Shown: piece after piece, positions 45,515 through 54,354 of the stretch
Layout of the letters: every line of letters begins with the position of its first letter
Numbering within the stretch: the first letter of the stretch is position 1
NCBI RefSeq assembly: GCF_026340975.1
Contig: NZ_JAPEOS010000001.1
Coordinates: forward strand, 3,629,001-3,693,000
Length of the DNA: 64,000 bases
Source of the DNA: Streptomyces sp. NBC_01214
GTDB taxonomy: Bacteria > Actinomycetota > Actinomycetes > Streptomycetales > Streptomycetaceae
Reading direction: 5' to 3'
Translations under genes and position numbers: made by a program
Notes under the pieces: generated by a model
Database searches by the model: none
The model's input: only the letters and a program-made list of their open reading frames with translations
Told to the model about the DNA's origin: nothing

Positions 45515-48500
45515 TCTCGCCGAACGGCTCGGCCGTCTGCCCCAGGGACAGCGCTCCCGGCTGCTGGGACGGATGCGCAACCAGATGACGGCCGGCGTGG
45601 GCCGGCGCATCGAACTGAGGCGCGCCGACCACGGACCGCGCTCCCGCTCCTCCTTCCAGCAGGAGCAGATGTGGTTCGTCGACAAGCTCGGCGCCGGCAA
45701 GGCCCGCAACAACATAGCCCTGGCCATAGGCCTGGGCGGCCCCCTCGACCGGGCCGCCCTGCACGAGGCGCTCAACGCCGTCGTCGCCCGCCACCAGGTG
45801 CTGCACAGCAAACTCGTCGAGATCGACGGAGTCCCCTGGCAGGAGCCCGTCCCCTCCTTCGTGCTCGGCGTCCAGAGCACCGACCTGTCCGGCAGCGAGG
45901 ACGCGGACCGCGAACTCGCCGAGCTCACCGCGAGCTGCGCCGCCGCCCCCTTCGACCTCGCCGCCGCCCCGCCCGTCCGCGCCCACCTCGTACGCCTCGC
46001 CGCCGAGCGGCACGTCCTGCTCTGGGTCGTCCACCACATCGCCTGGGACCCGGGCTCGACCCGGATCTTCACCGAGGAACTGACCGCCAGCTACGCCGCG
46101 GCCGCCGCGGGCAAGCGCCCCGAGGCCCCCAGACTCGCCGTCGAGTACGCCGACTTCGCCGCCTGGCAGCGCGCCAAGCTGGAGAACGACGAGCACGGCC
46201 GGGCGCTCGCGACCAAGTGGCGCCAGATCCTGGCCGGGGCCGTCGCCACCGAGGTCCTGCCCGACCACCCGCGCGGCCCCGAGACCCGCGGCGACGGCCG
46301 CGGCCTGAAACTGACCCTCGACCAGAAGCTGCTGGACCGCCTCACCGAGCTCGCCGACGCGGGCAGCACCACCGTCTTCACCACCCTGCTCGCCGCCTTC
46401 AACGCGCTGCTGCGGCACTGGACCCGCACCGAGGACGTCGTCGTCGGCACGGCCAGCGCCTCCCGGCCGCACCCCGATCTGGAGCAGGTCATCGGCTGCT
46501 TCGTCCAGATGATCACCCTGCGGACCGAGGTCACCGACCAGCTCACCTTCCGCGAGCTGGTCACCCGCACCGCGTCCTCCGTCATGGACTCCTTCACCAA
46601 CAGCGAGCTGCCCTTCGAGCAGGTGGTCGAAGCCGTCCGCCCGGTGCGCGACCCGCTGCGCCACCCGCTCTTCCAGATCGAGTTCACCTCGCTGGGCCGC
46701 TGGGGCACCCACCGGGCGCAGGCCGCGGACGTCGAGTTCACCATGGACCAACTGCACGACGGAGCAGCGAAGTTCGACATGAGCTTCCTCGTCGGAGAGA
46801 ACGACGGTCTGGAACTCTCCCTCGAGTACAACACCTCCCTCTACCGGCACGGCACGGCCAGCGCCCTGCTCGGCGCCTTCCGCCAGGTCCTGGAGCAGGT
46901 CGCCGAGAACCCCGACCTCCAGGTGGGCGACATCAGCCTGGTCGAGGAGCCGGCCGCCTCCCGGCACGCCCGCGAGCTGTCCCGCGGCGGCCCCGTCGAC
47001 GAAGCCGCCTGGACCACCACCTTGGACCGTGCGTTCCGCGAGCGGGCCACCATCCACCCCGACGCGGTCGCCGTCCGCCACGGCTCCACCCGGCTCGACT
47101 ACGCGGCCCTCGACCGCTGGTCCGAGGCCATCGCCCACCGGCTGCGCGACCGCGGCGTCCGCCACGGTGACCCCGTCGCCGTGTGCGTGTCCCGCGGGCC
47201 GGCCGCCGTGGCCGGGGTCCTCGGCGTGCTCAAGGCGGGCGCCCACTACATCCCGGTCGACCGGGCAGCCCCGGCCGAGCGGACCCGTACCGTACTGGCC
47301 GACGCGAAGGTCCGGCACGCCCTCGTCGACGAAGCCGCGCAGCTGCCCGTACCGCTGGAGCTGGTGACCACCGGAACGGCGGCCCCCGTCCGGGAGGTCC
47401 CCTCCCTCGCACCGACCGCCACGCCCGGCGACCTGGCCTACGTGCTCTACACCTCGGGCAGCAGCGGCACCCCCAAGGGGGTCATGATCGAGCACCGCTC
47501 GGTCACCCACTTCTCCCGCACCATCGCCAAGGCCTACGAGGTCCGGGCCGAGGACCGGGTCCTGCAGTTCGCCCCGCTCACCTTCGACGTCTCCGTCTTC
47601 GAGATCTTCACCACCCTGCTGGCGGGCGGCTCGCTCGTCATCGCCACCGACGACGAGCGCCGCGACCCGGCCCTGCTCCAGACCCGGATGCGCGAGGACG
47701 CGGTCACCGTCGCGGAGCTCCCGCCCGCCCTCCTGCCGCTGCTCGACCAAGCCGGACTGCCCGACCTGCGACTGGTCTCGGTGGGCGGCGAGGCCTTCCC
47801 CGGCCGACTCGTCGCCGAATGGACCGCGGGGGAGCGGAGGTTCGTCAACGGCTACGGCCCCACCGAGGCGACCGTCGCCGTCACGCTCATGGACTGCACC
47901 GGCAGCTACGACCGCAACCCGCCGATCGGCCGCCCCATGCCCGGCCACCAAGCCTTCGTCCTCGACGAGCGGCTGCGCCCGGTCCCGCCCGGCGTACCCG
48001 GTGAACTCTGCGTCTCCGGTCCCGGCGTCGCCCGCGGCTACCTGGGCCGCCCCGACCTCACCGCCGACCGCTTCGCCGACAACCCCTACGCGGACGGCCC
48101 CGAGACGGCCCGCCTCTACCGCACCGGCGACCTGGTCCGCTGGCTGCCCGGCGGCAACCTGGACTTCCTCGGCCGCACCGACCGCCAGCTCAAGGTGCGC
48201 GGCCACCGCATCGAGCCGGGCGAGGTCGAGTCCGTGCTCACCGGGCACCCCTCCGTGCAGCAGGCCGTCGTGGTGGCCCAGCCCGCCGCGGGCGGCGAGC
48301 GCATGCTGGCCGCCTACGTCACCGTCGAACAGGTGGGCTCGTACGCCTCCGAGGTCGCCGACGCCGAAGGCCTGCGCGCCTACGCGGCCGGCCGGCTGCC
48401 CGGCTACATGGTCCCGGTCGTCGTCGTCCTGGACGAACTGCCCCTCACCCCGCACGGCAAGGTCGACACCGCAGCCCTGCCCCTGCCCACCGAGCAGTCG

Positions 48501-48863
48501 GGCGAGGGCGGCACCGCGCCGCGCGACGCCGTCGAGGAGCAGATCTGCCGGGACATCCTCACCCCGCTGCTCGAATGGCAGAACCCGGACGTGGAGGGCG
48601 ACTTCTTCGCCCTGGGGGGCAGCTCGCTCCAGGCCACCATCGTGGTCTCCCGGGTCCGCGCCCTCTTCGGCATCGACATCGCCCTCGCCGACTTCTTCGG
48701 CCGCCCGACCGTCGCGGGACTGGCCGAACTGGTCCGCGCCGCCAAGGCCGAGGCCGCCGGCGAACAGGACCGGCTGCTCGCGGTCTTCGAGCAGATCGAG
48801 AACATGAGCGACGACGAGGCCGCCGCCCTCCTCGGCTCCCTCCAGCAGCCGGACGGCTCCTGA
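45507..48863 (+). CDS. NRPS C-A-PCP elongation module
   Basis: A 1,118-residue module. C domain: VVHHIAWDPGS, so His-His and Asp are present though Gly of HHxxxDG is Pro. A domain: YTSGSSGTPKGVM, TFDVSVFE with the amino-binding Asp, GYGPTEATV; rough pocket D, V, F at 235, 236, 239, substrate not assigned. PCP: Ser1040 in LGGSSL, where the residue before the modified Ser is Ser instead of the usual His or Asp. GGAGG precedes the ATG by 5 bases. It is coupled to both neighbours. In assembly order it should act before the TE-bearing module. Confidence 0.93.
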   Translation: MSDLAERLGRLPQGQRSRLLGRMRNQMTAGVGRRIELRRADHGPRSRSSFQQEQMWFVDKLGAGKARNNIALAIGLGGPLDRAALHEALNAVVARHQVLHSKLVEIDGVPWQEPVPSFVLGVQSTDLSGSEDADRELAELTASCAAAPFDLAAAPPVRAHLVRLAAERHVLLWVVHHIAWDPGSTRIFTEELTASYAAAAAGKRPEAPRLAVEYADFAAWQRAKLENDEHGRALATKWRQILAGAVATEVLPDHPRGPETRGDGRGLKLTLDQKLLDRLTELADAGSTTVFTTLLAAFNALLRHWTRTEDVVVGTASASRPHPDLEQVIGCFVQMITLRTEVTDQLTFRELVTRTASSVMDSFTNSELPFEQVVEAVRPVRDPLRHPLFQIEFTSLGRWGTHRAQAADVEFTMDQLHDGAAKFDMSFLVGENDGLELSLEYNTSLYRHGTASALLGAFRQVLEQVAENPDLQVGDISLVEEPAASRHARELSRGGPVDEAAWTTTLDRAFRERATIHPDAVAVRHGSTRLDYAALDRWSEAIAHRLRDRGVRHGDPVAVCVSRGPAAVAGVLGVLKAGAHYIPVDRAAPAERTRTVLADAKVRHALVDEAAQLPVPLELVTTGTAAPVREVPSLAPTATPGDLAYVLYTSGSSGTPKGVMIEHRSVTHFSRTIAKAYEVRAEDRVLQFAPLTFDVSVFEIFTTLLAGGSLVIATDDERRDPALLQTRMREDAVTVAELPPALLPLLDQAGLPDLRLVSVGGEAFPGRLVAEWTAGERRFVNGYGPTEATVAVTLMDCTGSYDRNPPIGRPMPGHQAFVLDERLRPVPPGVPGELCVSGPGVARGYLGRPDLTADRFADNPYADGPETARLYRTGDLVRWLPGGNLDFLGRTDRQLKVRGHRIEPGEVESVLTGHPSVQQAVVVAQPAAGGERMLAAYVTVEQVGSYASEVADAEGLRAYAAGRLPGYMVPVVVVLDELPLTPHGKVDTAALPLPTEQSGEGGTAPRDAVEEQICRDILTPLLEWQNPDVEGDFFALGGSSLQATIVVSRVRALFGIDIALADFFGRPTVAGLAELVRAAKAEAAGEQDRLLAVFEQIENMSDDEAAALLGSLQQPDGS

Positions 48864-50266
48864 TGGCCGACCCGGCCGGGCTCGAAGGAGCGCTCGCCGC
48901 GCTCCCCGAGGCGAAGCGCGAACTCGCCCGGCTGATGCTGGCCGCCCGGCAGCCCGTACCCGCCCACCCGGCCCCGCGCTCCGGCGCGGGGCCGGTCCCG
49001 CCCACCGCGCTCCAGGCCCGGCTGTGGCGCCGCGAGCGCACCCACCCGGCCGTCGCCACCGGCTCGCACGCCCTGCGGCTGACCGGCCCGCTCGATCCGC
49101 AGCGGCTCGTGGCGGCCCTCACCGGGGTGCTGCGCCGCCACGAAGCGCTGCGCACCCGGCTCACCGTCTCCACCACCGGTCAACCGCGGCTGCACGTGGA
49201 CGAGGAACCGGTGCTGCGGCTCACCCGGGCCGACCTCTCGGGCTTCACCCCGCAGGCCGCCGCCGATCGCGTGGCCCTGCAGAGCACCGAGAGCGCCTCC
49301 ACCGTCCTCGACCTGGAGAGCGGCCGCACCAGCGCGTTCCGGCTGCTGCGGCTCGCCCCCGACGAGCACGTCCTGATCCTCGCTTCCCACCTCGCGGTCT
49401 TCGACGGTTGGTCCTCCGGGGTCTTCCTCGCGGACCTGGCCGCCGGCTACCGCGGGGGCGCGGGTCCGGGCGGCTCGACCCCGCCCGAGCTCCAGTTCCC
49501 CGACTACGCCGACTGGCAGCACCGGTGGCTCGCCGGACCCGACGGCTCCGCCGAACTCACCCGCCGCCGGGCCGCCTTCGCCGCCGACCCGCCCGCACCC
49601 CGGGCGCCCGGCGGATTCGAACGCGGCCACCTGCCCGTACGGCTCGCCCGCGGGCCGGTCGACGCCGGGCTGGAGCTGGGCGCGGCCGAGGGAGCCACCC
49701 CGTTCATGACGCTCCTCGCCGCGCTGGCCGTCGTACTGGCCCGCAGGGACGGCCGTACCTCCGTGGTCATCGGCACCCCGGCGGCCGGCCGCTTCGCCGG
49801 ACCGCTCGAAGGCGCCGTCGGGCAGTTCACCACCGTGGTACCGATCCGGATCGACCTCGCGGGCGGCCCCGCCTTCCGGGAGCTGCTGCACCGCACCCGG
49901 GCCGCGGTCGCCGAGGCGCTCGCCCACCAACGCCTGCCCGTGGACGTCCTGTTCGGCGACGGGACGCCCCCGCCGTACAACGTCCTGTTCGCCCTCCACA
50001 ACTACCCGTCGGTCCCCCTGGACCTGCCGGGCATCGAGGTCGGCCAGCTGCCCGGGCCGCCCGCCCGGCACCTGGAGCTCTACAGCCCCGACCCGGCCGC
50101 CGCGCTCGCCTGCATCGGCCTCGTGGAACGCGACGGGGAGATCGGCGGCACCGCCGAGTACAACCGCCACGCGGCCGCGCCCGAGGACGTGCGAGGGCTG
50201 CTCACCGGAATCGAGGACGTGCTGGACCGGGCCGTCGCCGCGCCCGCATCCCCACTCACCACCTAG
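48863..50266 (+). CDS. Stand-alone condensation domain with altered active site
   Basis: A 467-residue protein consisting of a short N-terminal extension and one C domain: PPTALQARLWRRER, RRHEALRTRL, the active-site segment ASHLAVFDGWS, PDYADWQ, and VGQFTTVVPIRI. The second His of HHxxxDG, the catalytic one, is Leu177 (codon CTC); the first His176 and Asp181-Gly182 remain. It starts in a TGATG overlap with the upstream NRPS. It may be a scaffold, a recruitment domain for the ACAD-like proteins that follow, or a condensation catalyst using another mechanism. Confidence 0.88.
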   Translation: MADPAGLEGALAALPEAKRELARLMLAARQPVPAHPAPRSGAGPVPPTALQARLWRRERTHPAVATGSHALRLTGPLDPQRLVAALTGVLRRHEALRTRLTVSTTGQPRLHVDEEPVLRLTRADLSGFTPQAAADRVALQSTESASTVLDLESGRTSAFRLLRLAPDEHVLILASHLAVFDGWSSGVFLADLAAGYRGGAGPGGSTPPELQFPDYADWQHRWLAGPDGSAELTRRRAAFAADPPAPRAPGGFERGHLPVRLARGPVDAGLELGAAEGATPFMTLLAALAVVLARRDGRTSVVIGTPAAGRFAGPLEGAVGQFTTVVPIRIDLAGGPAFRELLHRTRAAVAEALAHQRLPVDVLFGDGTPPPYNVLFALHNYPSVPLDLPGIEVGQLPGPPARHLELYSPDPAAALACIGLVERDGEIGGTAEYNRHAAAPEDVRGLLTGIEDVLDRAVAAPASPLTT

Positions 50267-50276
50267 GGAGTTGCCC

Positions 50277-51467
50277 GTGCTCACCACCGAGTTCTACCGT
50301 GCGCCCGCGGACTGCGGGCTCGTACGGAGCGGAGCCGATGTGCCCCGCACCCCCATGCGGGCCCTGCGCGAGGACATCCACGACATCCTGGTCTCGGCCC
50401 CCGTGGCCGAGGCCCGGCGCACCCGCGACCCCCGGCCCCTGCACCGGGCCCTGGGCGAGCGGGGCCTGCTCGCGCCCCAGTGGCCCGAGGAGTACGGAGG
50501 CCGCGGCATCAGCCAGGTCGCGGCCGCCGTGCTGGTCGAGGAACTGGCCATGCACGACGTCCCCGACCTGCTGCACACCCTCACCGTGCAGATCGTCGGT
50601 TCCACCCTGCTGGGCGTCGCGAGCCCGGCGATGAAGGCCCGGCACCTGCCGGGCTTCGCGGCCGGCACCGCCTTCGGCTGCGTGCTCTTCAGCGAACCCC
50701 AGGCCGGCTCCGACCTCAACATCCTCTCCACCCGCGCCGTCTCCGACGGCAAAGGCGGCTACAAGTTGTACGGCACCAAGGTCCACTCGCTCTTCGCCCG
50801 GCTCGCCGACTACGGGTTGTGCCTGGCCCGCGGCGAGGACGACGCCTTTAGCCTCTTCCTCGTCCCCCTGGCCCAGCCCGGCGTCACCATCCGACAGATC
50901 CCCGGCATGGGCGACGACGCCTTCCACGAGGTCACCCTCGACGGCGTCGCCGTGAGCGCCGACGACGTGGTCGGCGAGACCGGCCAGGGCTGGGCGATCG
51001 TCGTCAAGACCCTCGCCTTCGAGCGCACCGGACTCGACTACTACGTCAAGGCGCTGCGCTGGTACCGGGCCGCCGTCGAACGGCTGGAGGCCCACACCGA
51101 CCGGCTGGAGGCCGGCCAGCACGACCAGATCGGCCTGGCCAAGCTCAACGCCCGGCTGCTCGCGGCGGGAACCCTGGTCCGCCGCGTCCTCACCCGCCTC
51201 GACCGGGGCGAACTCAACGAGGACGAGGCCGCCGCCGCCAAGTGGTACACCACCGAACTCGCCGCAGAGGTGGCCTGGTGGGCCGCCGAACTCGACGGCG
51301 ACACGAGCATGACCCTCGACGACCCCGAGGTCGACGGGGTGGCACACCCACTCGATGCGGCGTTGCGCGAAGCCCCGGGGATGCGGATATCGGGCGGCAC
51401 CGCCGAAATGATGCTGGAGACGCTGGCCCGGCTGCGTCTCGACTCAGGGGCGGAGGTACGGCCGTGA
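50277..51467 (+). CDS. Acyl-CoA dehydrogenase-like flavoprotein, larger subunit
   Basis: A 396-residue ACAD fold protein. The GTG at 50277 is chosen because GGGAG lies 6 bases upstream. LFSEPQAGSD (residues 138-146) is the FAD-contact signature. The Glu at the MCAD position (before GT near the C-terminus) is absent: the protein reads ISGGTAEM. Glu249 in AFER sits where IVD and LCAD keep their base, so dehydrogenation is possible. It overlaps the second ACAD-like gene by 4 bp. The two may form a heteromer that desaturates a carrier- or CoA-bound acyl group, or works as a flavin hydroxylase. The 4-hydroxylation of the indole has no other clear candidate. Confidence 0.9.
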   Translation: MLTTEFYRAPADCGLVRSGADVPRTPMRALREDIHDILVSAPVAEARRTRDPRPLHRALGERGLLAPQWPEEYGGRGISQVAAAVLVEELAMHDVPDLLHTLTVQIVGSTLLGVASPAMKARHLPGFAAGTAFGCVLFSEPQAGSDLNILSTRAVSDGKGGYKLYGTKVHSLFARLADYGLCLARGEDDAFSLFLVPLAQPGVTIRQIPGMGDDAFHEVTLDGVAVSADDVVGETGQGWAIVVKTLAFERTGLDYYVKALRWYRAAVERLEAHTDRLEAGQHDQIGLAKLNARLLAAGTLVRRVLTRLDRGELNEDEAAAAKWYTTELAAEVAWWAAELDGDTSMTLDDPEVDGVAHPLDAALREAPGMRISGGTAEMMLETLARLRLDSGAEVRP

Positions 51468-52612
51468 CATCACAGGCGGTAAGCGGGAACGACACGGGCG
51501 GCCAGGGCCCGGCGGCGGCGTCCGAGCGCTGGCGGGAGCGGGAGGACGAGGACTCGCTCTTCCGGCAGCTCCGGCTCACCGTGCGCCAGGGCCTGGAGGT
51601 CGACGGGGACACCCCCGCCGGTGCCTGGGAAGCGCTGACCCAGGTCGGCGCGTGGGAGTTCGCCCTGCCCATCGGCCACGACGGCCTCGACCTCGGCCAG
51701 GCGGTCATCGCCATGGTGTGCGAGGAGGCGGGCAACGCGATGCAGTCCCTCCCGCTGACCGACACCCTCCTCGCCCTGGACCTGATCTCCGGCCTCGGCC
51801 CGCTGGCCCCCGAAGCCGCCGGAAACGTCCTGGACCAGGTGCGCACCGGAGAACTGGAACTCGCCGTGCCGGGCCGGCTGCCCGATCCGCGCGGCACCGT
51901 ACCGCCGGGCATCACCTGGAAGCCGGACGCGGACACCGGCGGCGTCGTCCTCACCGGAACCGGTGGCCCCTTCGCCGCCGGAGTCGGCCCGGGCGCCCTG
52001 CTGGTCCTGGCCGGCGGTCCCGACGGCCCGTGCGTGGCGCTCGTACCCCTGCCCACCGAGGGCGTCCGGGTCCGCCCGCTGCGCGACCACGGCGGGGGAG
52101 CCGTCGCCGGCGCCGTCTTCGACGAGGTACGGCTGCCCGCCGAGGCGGTGCTGCTGAGCGGCCTCGCCGCCGAACAGGCCCTCGCCCGCGTGGGTCTGCG
52201 CGCCGCCGTCCACCAGGCTTCGCTGCTGGCCGGGATCACGGCGGCCGCCCTGACCGCGGTCGTCTCCCGGATCCGCGGCCGTCAGCAGTTCGGCCAGGCC
52301 CTGGTCAAACACCAGGGCCCCCGGCTGCGCGTGGCGGGCCTGCTGGCCCGGCTCGACGCCGTGCGCTGGGCCGTGGGGGACGCGGCCCGCGACCTCGACG
52401 CGGACCGGCTCACCGCGGGGGAGGCTGCCGGACTGATCGCCCTCACGGCGGAGACCACGCTCGACGTCACCCGTGACGCGGTCCATCTGCACGGTGCCTC
52501 GGGCCTGGTCCGCGACGGCCTGGTGGCGGGCTGCTACCGGCGCGCGGCCTGGGAGGCCCTGCGGTGCGGACGTCCCGCCCACCTCTGGGACATCGCGGCG
52601 CACACGCCCTGA
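51464..52612 (+). CDS. Acyl-CoA dehydrogenase-like flavoprotein, second subunit
   Basis: A 382-residue ACAD-like protein. The C-terminal helical domain is well kept (GRQQFGQALVKHQGPR, HLHGASGLVRDG), but the middle domain lacks the (T/S)EPxxGSD flavin signature and is short and Gly/Pro-rich. This pattern is common in the non-catalytic or half-site partner of alpha2beta2 ACADs such as steroid-degradation FadE pairs. Translation is coupled to the preceding ACAD by GTGA. The gene is the last of the operon before a strong bidirectional hairpin. Confidence 0.85.
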   Translation: MTSQAVSGNDTGGQGPAAASERWREREDEDSLFRQLRLTVRQGLEVDGDTPAGAWEALTQVGAWEFALPIGHDGLDLGQAVIAMVCEEAGNAMQSLPLTDTLLALDLISGLGPLAPEAAGNVLDQVRTGELELAVPGRLPDPRGTVPPGITWKPDADTGGVVLTGTGGPFAAGVGPGALLVLAGGPDGPCVALVPLPTEGVRVRPLRDHGGGAVAGAVFDEVRLPAEAVLLSGLAAEQALARVGLRAAVHQASLLAGITAAALTAVVSRIRGRQQFGQALVKHQGPRLRVAGLLARLDAVRWAVGDAARDLDADRLTAGEAAGLIALTAETTLDVTRDAVHLHGASGLVRDGLVAGCYRRAAWEALRCGRPAHLWDIAAHTP

Positions 52613-52621
52613 CCGGCGTCC

Positions 52622-52662
52622 ACGCGGAAGGGGCCCCCGCACGGCGGGAGCCCCTTCCGCGT
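52622..52662. terminator. Bidirectional terminator between convergent operons
   Basis: ACGCGGAAGGGGC pairs perfectly with GCCCCTTCCGCGT over 13 bp, with further pairing inside. It lies between the ACAD-like gene and the acetyltransferase gene, which converge. Confidence 0.85.
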
Positions 52663-52675
52663 ACCGTCCAGGCCG

Positions 52676-53257
52676 TCAGACCAGGTCGCGGCGCATGACC
52701 CAGCGGTGCCGCTTGTCGCTCTTGGCCTCGGTGCGGTGGACCCGGCGGAAGCCCGCCCGCTCGAACATGTCCATCGTCCCGACATAGGCGAGGGTCGGAT
52801 TCACCCGGCCGCCCTCCGGGTCCACCGGATACCCCTCGACCGCGGGCGCGCCGTGGGCGCGCGCATGCTCGACGGCCCCCTCCAGCAGGCCCGAGGCGAC
52901 CCCCTTGCCCCGGAAGTCCTTGCGCACGACGAAACAGGTCACCGACCACACGGGCAGGTCGTCCACCGGTGTGATCGTCTTCGAGGAGGTCAGCCGGTCG
53001 AGCTGCCGGCGCGGGGCCACGTTGCACCAGCCCGCCACCTCGCCGTCCAGGAACCCGAGGACCCCGGGCGGCGGATCGGCCTTCTCCATGAGGCCGCGCA
53101 GGTGCTCGCCCCGCTCGTCCGCCGTGAGCCGCCCGTACTCGCCGGTGGACAGCCGCCACGCCATGCACCAGCACGTGTGCGCGCTCTTCTTCGGCTGGAG
53201 CACCTGGCGGATGTCGTCCCACAGATCCGCCGTGGCGGGTCGTACTTCTAAACTCAT
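52676..53257 (-). CDS. GNAT-family N-acetyltransferase with a TTA codon
   Basis: A 193-residue GNAT protein: VTCFVVRKDFRGKGVASGLLEGAVEHA is the acetyl-CoA-binding motif A (R-x-x-G-x-G/A), followed by GTMDMFERAGFRRVHR. The third codon, at 53249-53251, is TTA, the rare leucine codon read by bldA tRNA in Streptomyces, so its translation may be tied to development. It is the last gene of the reverse operon, 26 bases after the threonine aldolase homologue. Acetylation of an intermediate or of the product as self-protection are both possible; no evidence decides. Confidence 0.88.
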   Translation of the reverse strand: MSLEVRPATADLWDDIRQVLQPKKSAHTCWCMAWRLSTGEYGRLTADERGEHLRGLMEKADPPPGVLGFLDGEVAGWCNVAPRRQLDRLTSSKTITPVDDLPVWSVTCFVVRKDFRGKGVASGLLEGAVEHARAHGAPAVEGYPVDPEGGRVNPTLAYVGTMDMFERAGFRRVHRTEAKSDKRHRWVMRRDLV

Positions 53258-53283
53258 GCTGCTACTTCGCTCTCTTCCGCTGC

Positions 53284-54354
53284 CTACGAGCGTCCCGCGG
53301 CCGCGGTGTCCCGCGACCCGGTGACGACATCGGTCATCACGGCGGCCAGCACCCCGAGGGCCCGCCGGCACGCCTTGTGTCCTACGTCCAGATGGGTGAC
53401 CAGCCGGACCGTCTCCGGGCCGGGCGCGGTCACCAGTACTCCTTCCTTGGCGGCCCGTGCGACGACCTCGTCGGCGCCGGGTACCTCGATGAGGACGATG
53501 TTGGTCTCCGGCGGGCGCACGGTGAACCCCGCGTTCCGCAGCCCCGCCGCCAGCAGCGCGGCGTGGGCGTGGTCCTCGGCGATCCGCTCCACGTGGTGGT
53601 CCAGGGCGTACAGTCCCGCAGCCGCCAGGATGCCCGACTGGCGCATGCCACCGCCCAGACCGTGCCGCAACTTCCGGGCCCGCGGCAGCCTTTCGGCCGA
53701 CAACAGGAGCACCGAGCCGACGGGCGCGCCCAGCCCCTTCGACAAGCACACGGACAGCGAGTCGGCCGTCCGCCCGTACGCGCGCGCCGAAGTGCCGGTC
53801 GCGGCCATCGCGTTCCAGATCCGGGCCCCGTCCATGTGGACCGCGACGCCCGCGCCGGACGTCAGTTCCCGTACGGCGCGCAGCGTGTCCAGCGGGTGGA
53901 CCGTGCCGCCGGCCCGGGTGTGGGTCTGCTCCACCTCCACCGCACGGGTGCCGAGCGTGTACGGGTTCCCCCGCCGGACGACCCCGGCCAGCAGGGCCGC
54001 GGTGAGCACCCCCCGCTCCGCCGTCACCGTGCGCGTCTGGATCCCGCCGTAGCGGGCCGGGGAGGCCTCCTCGTGCGCCAGGACGTGCGCCTCGGCGTCG
54101 CACACCAGCTCCTCGCCGGGACCGACGAGGAGCTGGAGGGCGATCTGGTTGGCCATCACCCCGGACGGGGTGAACAGGGCACCGGAGAAGCCGAAGAGCC
54201 CGGCGATCCGGTCCTCCAGCGCGCGGACGGTCGGGTCCTCCCCGAACAGGTCGTCGCCGACCTCGGCCGCGGCCATCGCGGCCCGCATCCCGGGACCCGG
54301 CCGGGTCACCGTGTCGCTGCGCAGATCGACGGTCTCGAAACTCCCGATGGTCAT
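53284..54354 (-). CDS. Threonine aldolase-like PLP enzyme, candidate beta-hydroxytryptophan retro-aldolase
   Basis: A 356-residue fold-type I PLP enzyme of the low-specificity L-threonine aldolase family: DLRSDTVT at residues 10-17, His90 (AEAHVLAHEEA) stacking the cofactor, Asp175 and Arg178 in HMDGAR, and the Schiff-base Lys206 in LSKGLGAP. These enzymes split beta-hydroxy-alpha-amino acids into glycine plus aldehyde. In this cluster the natural substrate would be beta-hydroxy(chloro)tryptophan, giving indole-3-carbaldehyde for the aldehyde dehydrogenase. The start ATG overlaps the DUF2461 stop by 4 bp. Confidence 0.92.
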   Translation of the reverse strand: MTIGSFETVDLRSDTVTRPGPGMRAAMAAAEVGDDLFGEDPTVRALEDRIAGLFGFSGALFTPSGVMANQIALQLLVGPGEELVCDAEAHVLAHEEASPARYGGIQTRTVTAERGVLTAALLAGVVRRGNPYTLGTRAVEVEQTHTRAGGTVHPLDTLRAVRELTSGAGVAVHMDGARIWNAMAATGTSARAYGRTADSLSVCLSKGLGAPVGSVLLLSAERLPRARKLRHGLGGGMRQSGILAAAGLYALDHHVERIAEDHAHAALLAAGLRNAGFTVRPPETNIVLIEVPGADEVVARAAKEGVLVTAPGPETVRLVTHLDVGHKACRRALGVLAAVMTDVVTGSRDTAAAGRS

